Positions 54,005 through 64,000 of a stretch of DNA of 64,000 nt are shown piece by piece. Position numbers and translations under genes: made by a program. Position 1 is the first letter of the stretch. Each line of letters begins with the position of its first letter. This DNA is from Apostichopus japonicus (taxonomy: Eukaryota; Echinodermata; Holothuroidea; Aspidochirotida; Stichopodidae). The notes under the pieces are model-generated. The model worked only from the letters and a program-made list of their open reading frames with translations, made no database searches and had not been told where the DNA came from. Location: positions 29,924,611-29,988,610 of the forward strand of contig NC_092576.1 in assembly GCF_037975245.1 (NCBI RefSeq), given 5' to 3'.

Positions 54005-57000
54005 TACTGAAATCTCCCGGTCCTATGTTTATGAGTTCTATATTAGCCTGTATGTATACATATATATGTGTGTATATAAGACTTGCTGATATCATGTGGT
54101 GATCTTTATATGTCTGGTTGGATATACACATGACGTGTTCATCTGTCTAATAGCTAACAATTGGCCCTGAATCTCATTTACCAAATTTGGGTAATTACTG
54201 ACGTGTTATACTGTCAGTGACTGGATTATAGGTTTGAAGGTGTAAGATCTTCCTGAGGTGATGAAACGGCTGATAATGTAAGCTTATAAAATCATTCTAT
54301 GAACCCTTTCCCTGGTTGGGTATTGCGACTGTCAGATGTTCTCTCACGCAGTCACGTGGTGTTGATCTACGTAGATATACGTACCGTACTGTTTCTCTAT
54401 ATATGTACAATCCGAGTTTAACGAGTCGAGTGCGCCCTCCAACGTATGCTATGCACATATGCACATGCGCCTACAATCATCTGGGCTGTTAACTAATAAT
54501 GATCGAAATTACCAAGTAACCATGAAGGAATCATATTTCATTTATATGCTATATTGAGAACCATGTGTATTATTCTTACACTCATATATATATATATATA
54601 TATCTAATATATAAATGAAGCAAATATTTACCAACATAAAAATTAGGAGGATATGATGAACATATAAACGATTTCTGAAATTGGTGAGCAAAATTGGAAC
54701 ACAAACCATTAAACTGCAATGAACTGCTATATAAAATGAAATATAAGAGAGGCATATGAAAAACACAGCATTAGCAAACCTACATTACAGAGAACAGATT
54801 GATGGTTAAAAATCATAGTTCAAAACTTAGAATAAAGCACTGAGCAAAAGGATGGACTCCTTTGTCACTTCAAACCTGTTTTTACAACCCACGAGGAGAG
54901 AGCCATGAAAGCGCCCGACACAGGTTTCTTACAGGAATGTGGCACTCCACAAACATAAAATAAAACCACTTCATAAAGTCCCAGGAAATGCTACAATCGG
55001 TCGAACTAGACTAGCTGGCCAAAGGTGGAGTCTAACTAATCTGACAGCATTGCTCTCAAATGAACAAAACAGCACAGGAACTGTATGTTGCCTACCTATG
55101 AGGGTAGAAAATGTGGAAAAGATTTCTCACATACTTTGAATTGGTCCTAAATTTCTGTAATATATTTGAACAGAAAACTACAAATTTGATATGACCTGAT
55201 ATTGTGTCATGGCCACAGCCAAACATAGTGTGATTTGCTTTGTAGGGCTCACTCTTCTTACCATAGTAACATGCATACTTTGAATTTTGTTAATTATTTC
55301 AGAAAATTAATACACTGTTAGAATTACCTTTGTAATCAACTAATGACACATTCCTAAAATTTCCACTGCTGCACTGATGGCTTTTCCATACATCCTGCTC
55401 AATGAAGGTGCTGTGGAAACAACCATACTGCAATGACACAGACAAGATTACTTAACATTTCATTTCTGAAACTCAATTTTAAAGTTATGCCCGAACTTCA
55501 CTTGGGTTTGACCATCGAACACATTTTTGTGGAAGTCCCGAGAAACATATGCCGTGCACCAAAATTGCACTATGAAATAACATGTTCCACATTGATTGGT
55601 GGGACAGTCATCTCAATATCTTGTACACTAAATATAAATATATGTATCTAGATATGGTCATTGATCAGTGAATTATATGTGCCAGATGTTGCATGCCCGA
55701 TATACAGAACTCCCTCTGCCCGATGCATTCACAATAGTCTACAAATACATGATGTGGTTTTTACCCAAATTGCTTTAACAATTCTTACCTTCGTGGTCGA
55801 AAAATATAGAAAGAAACCACCACATGAAAATAGGAATGTGTTGTGACCACAGCCTAAGTATCTGTAGGTGACATGATTGCTGCATTGGCCAGAGGTACAG
55901 GTGACACTCACATTTCCTGAACATTGCAGCTAGTGTGCTTTCCCTGGCCCAGGCACCCTCCGTGGACATCCTCTTAGCCCTGTACCTTCCAGTCTGGCTG
56001 TATCTTGGACGAGGCAGGTCGTCTTGGTGGGACGAGGTAGCTGGTTCAGAACTACCATCTTTCAAATTCCCTGTCCCAAAAACTTTATGGAAAGGCCTGC
56101 GTCTCCTCCTTCTTTGGATATTTACAATTCGACGCCCAACCAGTTCAACCTTTGTAAAACGTCTCTGTTTTTTTTTCTAGTAAGAAATATGTAAACTGAT
56201 AAGAAACAAGTAAATTTGAAATGCTATAAAACTTTATAGAATTAACGTAATAAATATATAAGTAAAATTCGTATTATGCACCCTTGATGCTATAGCCTAT
56301 ACAGCAAGAGTCATGAACTGACCAGGCCTTTTTCTTAACCAGAATACAAAAGTCACTGTAGTTTGTGTGATGTACAGTACATGAGAATATACTTCATCAT
56401 AGTAATATAGCAAGAACTACTAACAATGTAGCAGTGACAAACATCGTTTTTACAATGAAAGAGCTCTGCTGGTTTACACCAAAAAAAAATTAACTGTGCT
56501 GTCAATGTCTACAAGGGAAAAGAACCCAAATTAATGTTTATCGAGTGGTTTGTGGTGTAAAAACAAAAGGTGTAAATTGAAAAGAACATGGGTACTTGGT
56601 TTATGTGAACAAAATTCCTCCGTCACCAATTTCGAAATGTATATATGGGATCCAGGATGCCTTATACTGTCACTGTCAGCTATAATTGAAAAAGAAAGCA
56701 GGGTTGTAACAAACTTTTTTTGTTACAGTATACAGCAGGTCTTCATATCAATTCGCAAGCACATGATCACTTAATTATTTTTAATCTAGCCGACCTATCA
56801 TGTAACGACGTGGGTGTACCCTTTGGTAAATTTGGCCTGGGGTAGGTCTAGATTGAGTTGGTACGGCTTGCCTAAATTTAACTATGCTTACGCCTGTTAG
56901 GCAAAATTGAAAACTATTTATTAACTAGCTTAGAGTAAGGCAATGCTAGAAAAAAATCAAATCTGATCTGTTAACCTTACTAGTTTCGCAAGTTCATCCC

Positions 57001-57656
57001 GTACATAAATTTTCTGTGATTCGTTCAATCTTTCTTGAAGCATAAATTCGTAGTATTAAACATTACCGGATTGTTACGAATACGACAAAGCAGCCGACGG
57101 ATTAAACGTACCGCCTGCTTTCCCGCGATTCGATCATATTCTACGTCACACTTTGTACGTCATTCGCTACTGTTCGTACTGTACCTCAAAATATCTGTAA
57201 CAACTATACATGTCAATGCATGTAATTCCCAAACTCAAATGTAGCCTTATATATGAAATTCTAGTCTCAAAATACAACCGTGGAACTCGTTAATCAGTTC
57301 ATCGCAGTAACACTAGCATACATCATGAACGAACAATAGCACTGTCTGGCAGAACAACACTGGCCACAAGAGTAAACTTAAATCAAGGATAATTAAAAAA
57401 AAAACATTGCATTAACAGGGTAAACCTCATAAAAATAGGTTCAAAACTCACCAGTAAACATCACACTATACTTTGTAGTTTGCTTTCGTGGAGTGCGGAC
57501 GTATTTTCGGCTGCTCTTCATTTTTCGTTGACCACACACTTGTGTGTTTTTTAACGTTGGCCTTCCAATAGTTTGTAGTTTGTTTAGTGTAGTTTTCGCT
57601 TTGTTGCGTGGTTTTTGTTTTTCGTAGGTGCGTGGCTTGCCACACCCCTAGCTGTC
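54005..57656. other. Mostly non-coding; one possible exon
   Basis: A TA repeat at about 54583-54612 is the main landmark. At 55890-56165 a minus-strand frame stays open and is Arg-rich (VGRRIVNIQRRRRRRPFHK, then SSHQDDLPRPRYSQTGRYR), ending at a donor-like GTGAGT. This could be an exon of an unknown gene. Confidence 0.35.
55890..56165 (-). CDS. Possible exon of unknown basic protein
   Basis: The minus frame is open for about 90 codons with a biased, basic composition (QRRFTKVELVGRRIVNIQRR, a run of five Arg, KMSTEG-type tail ARESTLAAMFR) and ends at GTGAGT. The phrase VGRRIV..I is reminiscent of the N-terminal exons of some Mutator-like transposase proteins in animals, but that is weak. No start codon or acceptor was firmly identified. 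It may be spurious. Confidence 0.3.
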
Positions 57657-58803
57657 ATGGCGGCTCGCCGTGACAGCAAAATCGTATTGTTGAGTTTTTC
57701 GGGGGAGGCTGAAGTCGTCCCCGGACAAGTTTTGTCACTTTTCGTTCTGCTCTGTTGGTTTAAAGGTCCCTGGAGAGGTTGACGCGCTTCAGCGTAAACC
57801 TCTCCGGGGTATAAATTTTTTTGATGTTCGGTTCACCTCGGAGGCTGCCCGCGTCCGAGGTGTCCATGTGTTGGAGGGAGTTGAGGGACTGAAGGTCACA
57901 CCGTATGACAGTTCGGTGTGGGTGACAGTCCTCCGTCTCCCTCTGGACATGTGTGAACAGGTTGTTGTGCGGACACTGGGGCGTTTTGGCAAAGTGACCG
58001 GCTACGAGGAGCCGATATTCCTTAAATGTAATGGTATCAAGACCGGGACTAGACGAGTTAGAATCGAACTCAAGTCCGATATCCCCTCTACCTTGTGGGC
58101 TAATGGGCACAGGGCCCACATTGCATACCCGGGCCAGCCTCGCACTTGTTGGAGGTGTGGTCTAGAAGGGCATGAGGCCAGGTTGTGCCCGAACAAGCGG
58201 TGTAGCCGCTGTTTACAGGTTGGGCATACCCTTGCCGAGTGTAAAGGGGATATCGTGTGCAACTCGTGTGGGAAAACGGGCCATCTCGCCCGTTTATGCC
58301 CAGACCGCTCATACGCCGCGAGAGTGGCTACGGGCGTGGTTGAAGCGGTCCCTGACCCGGCCTCTGACACCGTACCACCTGATGCTCCTGTCATCGCCCC
58401 AGTGTCCGACACTAGCGTTCCGGTGGAGGCTTTGTTCCCCCTTCCGTGTCCGACCTCTCCCCTGATCGAACTTGCCGAGACTGCCAGCCTGACCACTGAG
58501 GCAGAGCAGGAAAAAACGGCGGAGATGGTACTAGCGGAGTGGCATGCGGCGCAGGATGCCGCTTGTACTGGTTCACCGGTAGCTACGCCCGTTATCGGTG
58601 ATGCTAGTTGGGCCCCGAGTCAACCGGCCCAAGAGACATTGAGTGGCCCAGATTCTGACTCGCCAATGGAGGACTGCACTACAGCCTTATTAGTTGTGGC
58701 TAAGGAGTCCTCCGATTGGTTTGATGAGACGAAACAGGCCACTGATCTCGAGTGGCCCTTCCACCCTACCCGCAGCCGCTATACCGGACACGATGGTCGC
58801 TAG
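57657..58803 (+). pseudogene. LINE ORF1-like, three CCHC zinc knuckles
   Basis: ATG at 57657 opens MAARRDSKIVLLSFSGEAEV. A shift near 57760 joins VPGEVDALQRKPLRGINFFDVRFTSEAAR and the long frame ending at 58803. The middle (GTRRVRIELKSDIPSTLWANGHRAHIAYPGQPRTC) is an RNA-binding-like fold seen in gag-like ORF1 proteins. Three zinc knuckles follow: CWRCGLEGHEARLC, CSRCLQVGHTLAEC and CNSCGKTGHLARLC (58150-58300). The C-terminal third is Pro/Ala/Asp-rich and disordered. GC content is clearly higher than the surroundings. No endonuclease or RT follows; instead a repeated tail is found at 59116-59298, so the element is internally deleted or truncated. Confidence 0.7.
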
Positions 58804-59039
58804 TGGACCTCCTGTTCCTGACAGGGAGGTCCACTCGATCAAGGTTGACGAGGAGCTAAGAACTCTGCTCCCTCAAGAAAAGGGGGAACACTGCTTGGGG
58901 CCTGAAAAGACCCATATTGGGAAAACTTTGCAGGTAATGCGCATGCCTGTTGTCTACCATCGGGACGGCGTACCCCGGATGAAATTTTGGAGTGGGTTAG
59001 TTGTCAGGTGTGGGGGGGGGGGGGGTTGTGTGGTCGTTA

Positions 59040-59298
59040 CATAATATGGGTTAGGGGGTTCTGTTTGTGGTTTGGAGTTTGCTTTTGGGGGCTGGTTTGT
59101 AGAGCTTTATTGTTTTGGTTCTGTTGACCTTTGGGTCCGTGTCCTTTTCATGTCACGTTGAACGCTACATTGTATACATTTGTGGGTGAGAGATTTCTGT
59201 TTGTGGGTTTTCAGTTGGGTTTATGGTGGTTGTTAAACAGACTGGGATTCTTTTTGGTTTTGTTGACCTTTGGTCCGTGTCCGTTTTCTTTGCACGTA
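59040..59298 (+). repeat. Repeat-family tail, copy 1
   Basis: Two internal units share GTTGACCTTTGG(G)TCCGTGTCC and end CACGT (59116 and 59258). The whole block matches 62905-63081, including GCTACATTGTATACAT, GAGAGATTTCTGTTTGTGGG, ACAGACTGGGATT and the terminal TTTCTTTGCACGTAA. Confidence 0.85.
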
Positions 59299-59299
59299 A

Positions 59300-60471
59300 C
59301 AAGCGACCAACTGATACACGATGTCTACAACTACTTCAAGATGTCCCCCAACAGGCAAAAAAAGCTATGCTGAGTTCCAGAAATTTGTGGATATTGATGC
59401 CCACCGAATTCTTAAGCCATGCCAGACACGTTGGCTGTCTGTAGTCCAGTGTGTTAGTCGGATTTTGGAACAATGGCCGGCCCTCGTTCTGTTCTTTACT
59501 GCAGAGGCAGGTGCGAATACGTCCTTGGAGACCTGACAGGTCTGTGTTATGTTCCAATCGAATGGGTTTCACCTACACCGGCTAGGAACAGAAGTTGAGC
59601 GAGTTGTAAAGATGTTCTGCCAAAACTTCAGGAAGCCAGTGCAGAATCTTGCCACGGTCAATGTTGATGACGAATCGCAGTGTTTACCACTTGATAAGGT
59701 CTACCCGGGGATAATGGCATATGAGTCTTTGGGGAAAATGCTTCCACATGAGAGGGGAAGCTTTTTGCGAAGATGCAGACATTGGTGCAGGGAAGCTGTG
59801 CGCCAAATTACACAGAGAATAGACTTATCTGACCCAGTTCTGATCGCTTTTAAAGATGTTGACATCAAATCGGCCGGTGTTCTTGCTCAGAGATTTCCGA
59901 GGATTAGTTTGTCTAAAGTGCAGGCAATTGATCGACAATGGCCTTCCCTTCTGATTGAAGACAACGTCAAGAAAGGAGGGTGGGAGAGCAGAGTCTGAGC
60001 CGCCTTCCCGAGTATGCAGATGTGGCAATCTTTATGCTGCAAATGACCTTGCCGCAAAGTACTGCAGAGGTAGAGAGGACCTTCTCCAAGCTGAATGCCA
60101 ACAAAACAAAGCTAAGGAGTTCCCTCGCTGTACGCACCTTGGAAGCCATCATCCAAACGGCAGAAAACTTCCCTACGCATGTTCAGGTCAACTCAAGGCT
60201 CACCCACTTGTACACAAATGCAAGGAAAACCTACATGGAAAGATACACCGAAAATGAGCGGAACCGACATGCGGAGACTGAAGAGGGGAGGGGGACTTTG
60301 AATGATATGTTTTTTTTTCTTTCTTTTTTTAACATATTTAAAGATCTCTTTAATTCAAAACTACATGATAATACACTTAAAGTTTTTGACAATAACAAAA
60401 TTGGTCTCTTACTTAATAAAGCAACTGAATTTAATCATCGTGTTGTTACAGATTTTTATATTTTGAACTGA
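59300..60471 (+). pseudogene. hAT-family transposase, C-terminal half (broken)
   Basis: It begins HDVYNYFKMSPNRQKK, shifts in an A7 run (about 59360), and continues AEFQKFVDIDAHRILKPCQTRWLS and CVSRILEQWPALVLFF. A stop at about 59536 follows, then FRKPVQNLATVNVDDESQ and PLDKVYPGIMAYESLGKM. After another shift the dimerisation motif reads LPQSTAEVERTFSKLNANKTKLRSSLAVRTLEAII (60050-60155). The last part is the hAT C-terminal domain, with the usual S.AEVER.FS pattern. The catalytic N-terminal half and BED finger are missing upstream, where the repeat-family tail ends. At least three frame disruptions are present. Confidence 0.75.
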
Positions 60472-60479
60472 GTCGTCCC

Positions 60480-61094
60480 AGGCAGCATCACACAGCCCAA
60501 GAATGTTATTTATCTCGATTTCAACAAATATTGCTTTATTTCATTTTTCAACCTCTAAATCCCAATATCTCATCGATTTCATGTGCAGATTGTGCGGGTG
60601 TTGGGAGACGCGATCAGCGCCGTAGCGACCGGGTGGTGTGTGTGTGGGGGGGGGGGGGGTGACACCCCCAATTCTCCTAATAAGTTGATTAAGTCGGCAT
60701 TTAAAACCTCAGTCGGCAAATGAAACATAACATTATTCATAAAAGAATCCAGGCTGTTCAATAAAACTTTAAGTCGGCATTTTTTTCAATATCTTTATTG
60801 TTTTGATAGTATCATCAAGATAGATTATATTGTAACGCTACCTCGTCCGTGGTGTGAGATCAGGTCTCGACTGGAGTCTGGGATCACTGGAACGGAGTTC
60901 TGTTCTGAAAAAAATACTCAGGCACACAAGGTATAAAGCAATCTATTTACAACACGACTTGCTTTCAGTTTCATGCTACAGGCATTAAAGGAACATCAGA
61001 ATACATTTATTAAGTATATATATATGAGGAAACATCAACGCAACACAATGTAGGACCCTGATGACAACTAGTCAGGTGTAGAGTCCCAGTATAT
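60480..61094. other. Non-coding with G14 run
   Basis: No gene. The sequence CAGCGCCGTAGCGACCGGGTGG followed by GT and G14 runs at 60614-60660 resembles the end of the hAT-like MITE at 10194-10421 (CCGTAGCCAGCG). Confidence 0.4.
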
Positions 61095-61518
61095 GACCTG
61101 CGGAATATTCCTAATTCCGCCAGAAACCAGTATAATAGTATATTCCGCAAAAAAATAGCCGGAACAAGCCTCCTTTCCGTTGTTCAGCGGAATCCACTCA
61201 ATTCCTCGGGGTGGGCGGAATAACCTTCCTTTCCGTTGACCGGAATTGCCCTCTGTTCCGCTGTTAGGCGGAATACCGTCAATTCCGCGGGTAGGCGGAA
61301 TAGCCCCTCGTTCCGCTGTTTGGCATAATAACCCTCTGTCCCGCTGTAAGGCGGAATACCGTCAATTCCGCGGGTAGGCGGAATAGCCCTTCGTTCCGCT
61401 GTTAGGCGTAATAACCCTCTGTCCCGCTGTAAGGCGGAATACCATCAATTCCGCGGGTAGGCGGAATAGCCCTGTGTTCCGCTGTTAGGCGAATTACCGA
61501 CAATTCCGCGGGTATGGG
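61095..61518. repeat. Minisatellite, GGCGGAATA-type units
   Basis: Units such as AATTCCGCGGGTAGGCGGAA and TAGCCCTTCGTTCCGCTGTTAGGCG repeat. Higher-order copies of about 83 bp (61276, 61359, 61453) share AATTCCGCGGGTAGGCGGAATAGCCC. TTCCGC and GCGGAA alternate, giving many short inverted pairs. Confidence 0.9.
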
Positions 61519-62579
61519 GTGGAAAGATGGTCCCTACATCTAGGATATAACAACAGGTAAAATATGTGGTCCCGTAAAAATGACAGAGGCCCTCCCGTTA
61601 GGTCCAGAATACCAGCAGAAATATGTAAATGTAATTTCCCCCTTGATACGGAATAATTTAACCCCCAACCAGACAGATGTCGAGTTACACTCTGCCTGAT
61701 AAATGTCACCGTTAATTTAGGCGTTGAACGTCTGGTCTCTATACGACCGATTTATATATATAGGTTGATTACTGGTACTTACTCTAGGCTCTGTTAGATT
61801 CACGGCAAAACTTCTACGGCGACGGTGTGCAACGACTCCAGAATATAAAGTTATTAGGGCTAACTAACAGTTGGTTTACCCAAATCGAACACAGAGAAAT
61901 TGACTGACTATACAAACGACAAAAGTTCAATCACAACTTGACGATTCTAATTCTAATCTATATATATATATAACGACCCTTTGATAACGATCCTTTCTCT
62001 TCGGAGGCAAAAACAGGTGTGTTCTAGCCCTGCGTATCAGTGCAGGCTGGCCGTAACTTTCACACAGCACGTGTCAGGAAGTTAATGAACAAAGTTAAAC
62101 AATAGTAGCGGAAGCTTCCGGCCCACGAGGCCTTCATGTGCACCCATCGCAGTGACGTTTAACAGCCGTAATCTACGGTAGCTTATTATGCACTACAATA
62201 TTATTATGATTAAACAAAAATGTCACCTATTTTCGTAACACTATGTTGGAAAAGGATGATGACGTTTTTTCGCGTCGGTCTCAAATCAGTATGAAACCCA
62301 CTAGGCTTTCATCAACGGAGACTGCCTCTTTCCTCATGTAGTTTCGTTGCGATGTCTCCCCAACTTGGTGGATGAGGGAGAATGCTTTTTTTCTGAGTCA
62401 GTTAAAATATTGGTGGCATCACATTCCATTGTAGACATGTTGAACATGGCCAACAGTAGTAAGAACCTGTCTCTCCGAAAGACGTGTCAAAAAATAAGGG
62501 GTCGATTGAGATGGATTGGAGCTATCCCAGTATGCACTGAGACATGTTTTTTGGACAAGACCCATATTGACAATCATCC
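61519..62579. other. Non-coding stretch
   Basis: No supported gene. A TA repeat is near 61965. Short ORFs at 62347-62664 have no recognisable domain and overlap the repeat family described next. Confidence 0.4.
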
Positions 62580-63081
62580 CCCAAGATGCCTTCCTTTTTC
62601 TCAAGGTCAGTGCCATTCCATTCAGCATATCTTGACTTTCTCCGCAGAGGCGTATTTCTCATAACTTTTTCCTTGGCATACCTGTTAGTTTTTCTTGCGA
62701 TCTTTCGCCGTTTATCTGGGGCTGCCTTTTTTGGACGATGGTGTTCTGGGGAGGGGTGTTTCGTTGCCTGCTGGTCGTCCTTTTGTAGATTTTTGAATGT
62801 TTCAGTGGGTGGTTGGCCGTTTCTTCTCTGCGTATGTACTGTGGGCGTATGTACTTTTTTGGCTCGCTTGACCTGAGTTTCGTTTGTAAGAATGGAATGG
62901 TTCGGTAGGGTCTGTGTACTTTTCACGTAAAGCGCTACATTGTATACATATGTGGGTTAGTGAGAGATTTCTGTTTGTGGGTTTCAGTTGAGGTTTTAGT
63001 GGTTTTTATACAGACTGGGATTATTGTTGGTTCTGTTGACCTTTGGTTTGTGTCCGTTTTCTTTGCACGTAAAAAGCAAGA
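62580..63081 (+). repeat. Repeat-family copy 2
   Basis: 62696-62912 is inverted relative to 63613-63833 (shared TTCGCCGTTTATCTGGGGCT, CTGGTCGTCCTTT and GTTTGT/ATAAGAATGG). 62905-63081 is direct to 59040-59298. It encodes on the minus strand a basic ORF with KKAAPDKRRK, also readable in the 63.6-kb copy. Confidence 0.85.
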
Positions 63082-63436
63082 ATCACCGAAAGCAGTATCA
63101 GCAATGCTGTCTCCAAAGTTATCAGTATCACTTTCGTCGTCCGAATTTATCTTGAAATACACTCCAAAACGTCCGATAATAATTCCGAAACTAGTGAATG
63201 TTTTGCTCTTACGACTGCCTATTCACTGTTGGGAGTAGTATCGCGAATTTGACCATGCTCCGTAATGCAATCTGCTTAAGTTAGGACTTGGCATATAATT
63301 TGCCGATTTCATATGGATTTATGGTCAGGTTCGGCGTTATAATAGCTTCTTATACCATCTACTATTCGCTGACGCGATATCTAGTGCCTAGTGTCAACCA
63401 ATCGCAAGCCACATTGCAATATTTCGGGTGTTTACA

Positions 63437-63460
63437 TGAAAGCCACGATCGTGGCTTTCA
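63437..63460. repeat. Perfect 24-bp palindrome
   Basis: The half-site TGAAAGCCACGA is followed directly by its reverse complement, with no spacer. It lies in otherwise ordinary sequence between two copies of the repeat family. Confidence 0.95.
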
Positions 63461-63562
63461 GCAGGATAACAGTTTAATATTAAAAGGGGAGGCATGTAAT
63501 GTTTTGATATGGAATCATATTGGGTGATAATTTATATGTGTACACCTTGTATTGACTGGGAA

Positions 63563-63833
63563 CCTTTTTACGTGACCCGCCATGCGGGATTCAAAACGTC
63601 ACGGCCAAACGCCACTACCGAATCATCCCATTCTCATAAACGAAAGTAAAGTCGAGCGAGTCCAAAAATTAATATGCCCACCGACCTGCAGAGACAAACC
63701 CCCAACCACCCATTCAAACATTCCAAAAACCACGAAAGGACGACCAGCACGCAGCGAAACGTAACATCCTCTCCCAAGCACACTACCGTCCAAAAAAGGC
63801 AGCCCCAGATAAACGGCGAAAATCGCGTTCAAC
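63563..63833 (-). repeat. Repeat-family copy 3, inverted
   Basis: It contains the end sequence CGTGACCCGC..GCGGGAT...AAAACGTCACGGCCAAAC, shared with 26598-26651, and the body shared in inverted orientation with 62696-62912. It reads forward as a basic, stop-containing frame (PILINESKVERVQKL; SKKAAPDKRRK). Confidence 0.8.
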
Positions 63834-64000
63834 CTAAGGCGAATGTCACACTTCACCGCCTCCAGGACTGCCTGCCAACTGGCAGATGTTCTCCTAAAAA
63901 CCACATCACATCTATACCTCTAAAGAAGTGTTTTGCACAATAGAACAAACACAATACGGCGCAACACAAGAAAACTGGAGGATCTACCCAATATACAACA

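Noticed and set aside
58002-58496. 164-codon minus-strand ORF
   Set aside because: It lies antisense to the zinc-knuckle ORF1, whose CCHC motifs identify the true strand.

Overview
This is a eukaryotic window from an animal genome. It has introns with GT/AG splice sites, AT-rich intergenic DNA, many G/C homopolymer runs and dense transposable elements. The mix of families (a SURL/Mag-type Ty3/Gypsy element with a tRNA-Leu primer site, Penelope-like, Jockey-like, Academ-like and THAP/Kolobok-like elements, a HUH/Rep-like gene) suggests a marine invertebrate. An echinoderm is my best guess, but the species is inferred, not shown. No bacterial operons, rRNA, tRNA or CRISPR were seen.

Layout. 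1-5 kb: minus-strand spliced genes, possibly host genes: a three-exon gene end of unknown family, a BEN-domain gene piece, and a coiled-coil gene piece. 6.1-6.9 kb: a hAT-type MITE. 7.1-12.2 kb: a degraded THAP/Kolobok-like transposase (+) facing a two-exon gene (-) that encodes a P2X7-type cysteine-rich 'ballast' domain. 12.2-16.9 kb: CTAG-rich and tandemly repeated non-coding DNA. 16.9-23.1 kb: a second, diverged transposase (+) facing a second ballast-domain gene (-), with a 634-bp MITE between them. 25-26 kb: pieces of a SWIM/MULE-type transposase in opposite orientations. 27.2-30 kb: a Penelope-like element (-), whose 3' end recurs truncated at 46.4-46.9 kb. 30-45.7 kb: a three-level nest. 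A Jockey-like LINE (-) is interrupted by a Ty3/Gypsy element (+, 32736-44235, TSD ATAAG). That element is interrupted by an Academ-like DNA transposon (+, 34887-42308, TSD GAT). 47-64 kb: fragments of a Harbinger-like transposase, a PHD finger, Gypsy pol, a HUH/Rep-like endonuclease, a LINE ORF1, a hAT transposase, a minisatellite, and an inverted repeat family at 57.6-63.9 kb.

Two items stand out. First, the Academ-like insertion has exact boundaries. This ties a widespread but poorly named protein family (zinc-binding N-terminus, DDE-like core, FEN1/XPG-like nuclease, CXC cysteine motif) to a mobile element. Second, the convergent pair 'THAP/Kolobok-like transposase + P2X7 ballast protein' occurs twice with diverged sequences. 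That suggests the ballast gene may be a cargo or accessory gene of the transposon. Nearly every element gene carries frameshifts, several at homopolymers, so either decay or assembly indels are common here.
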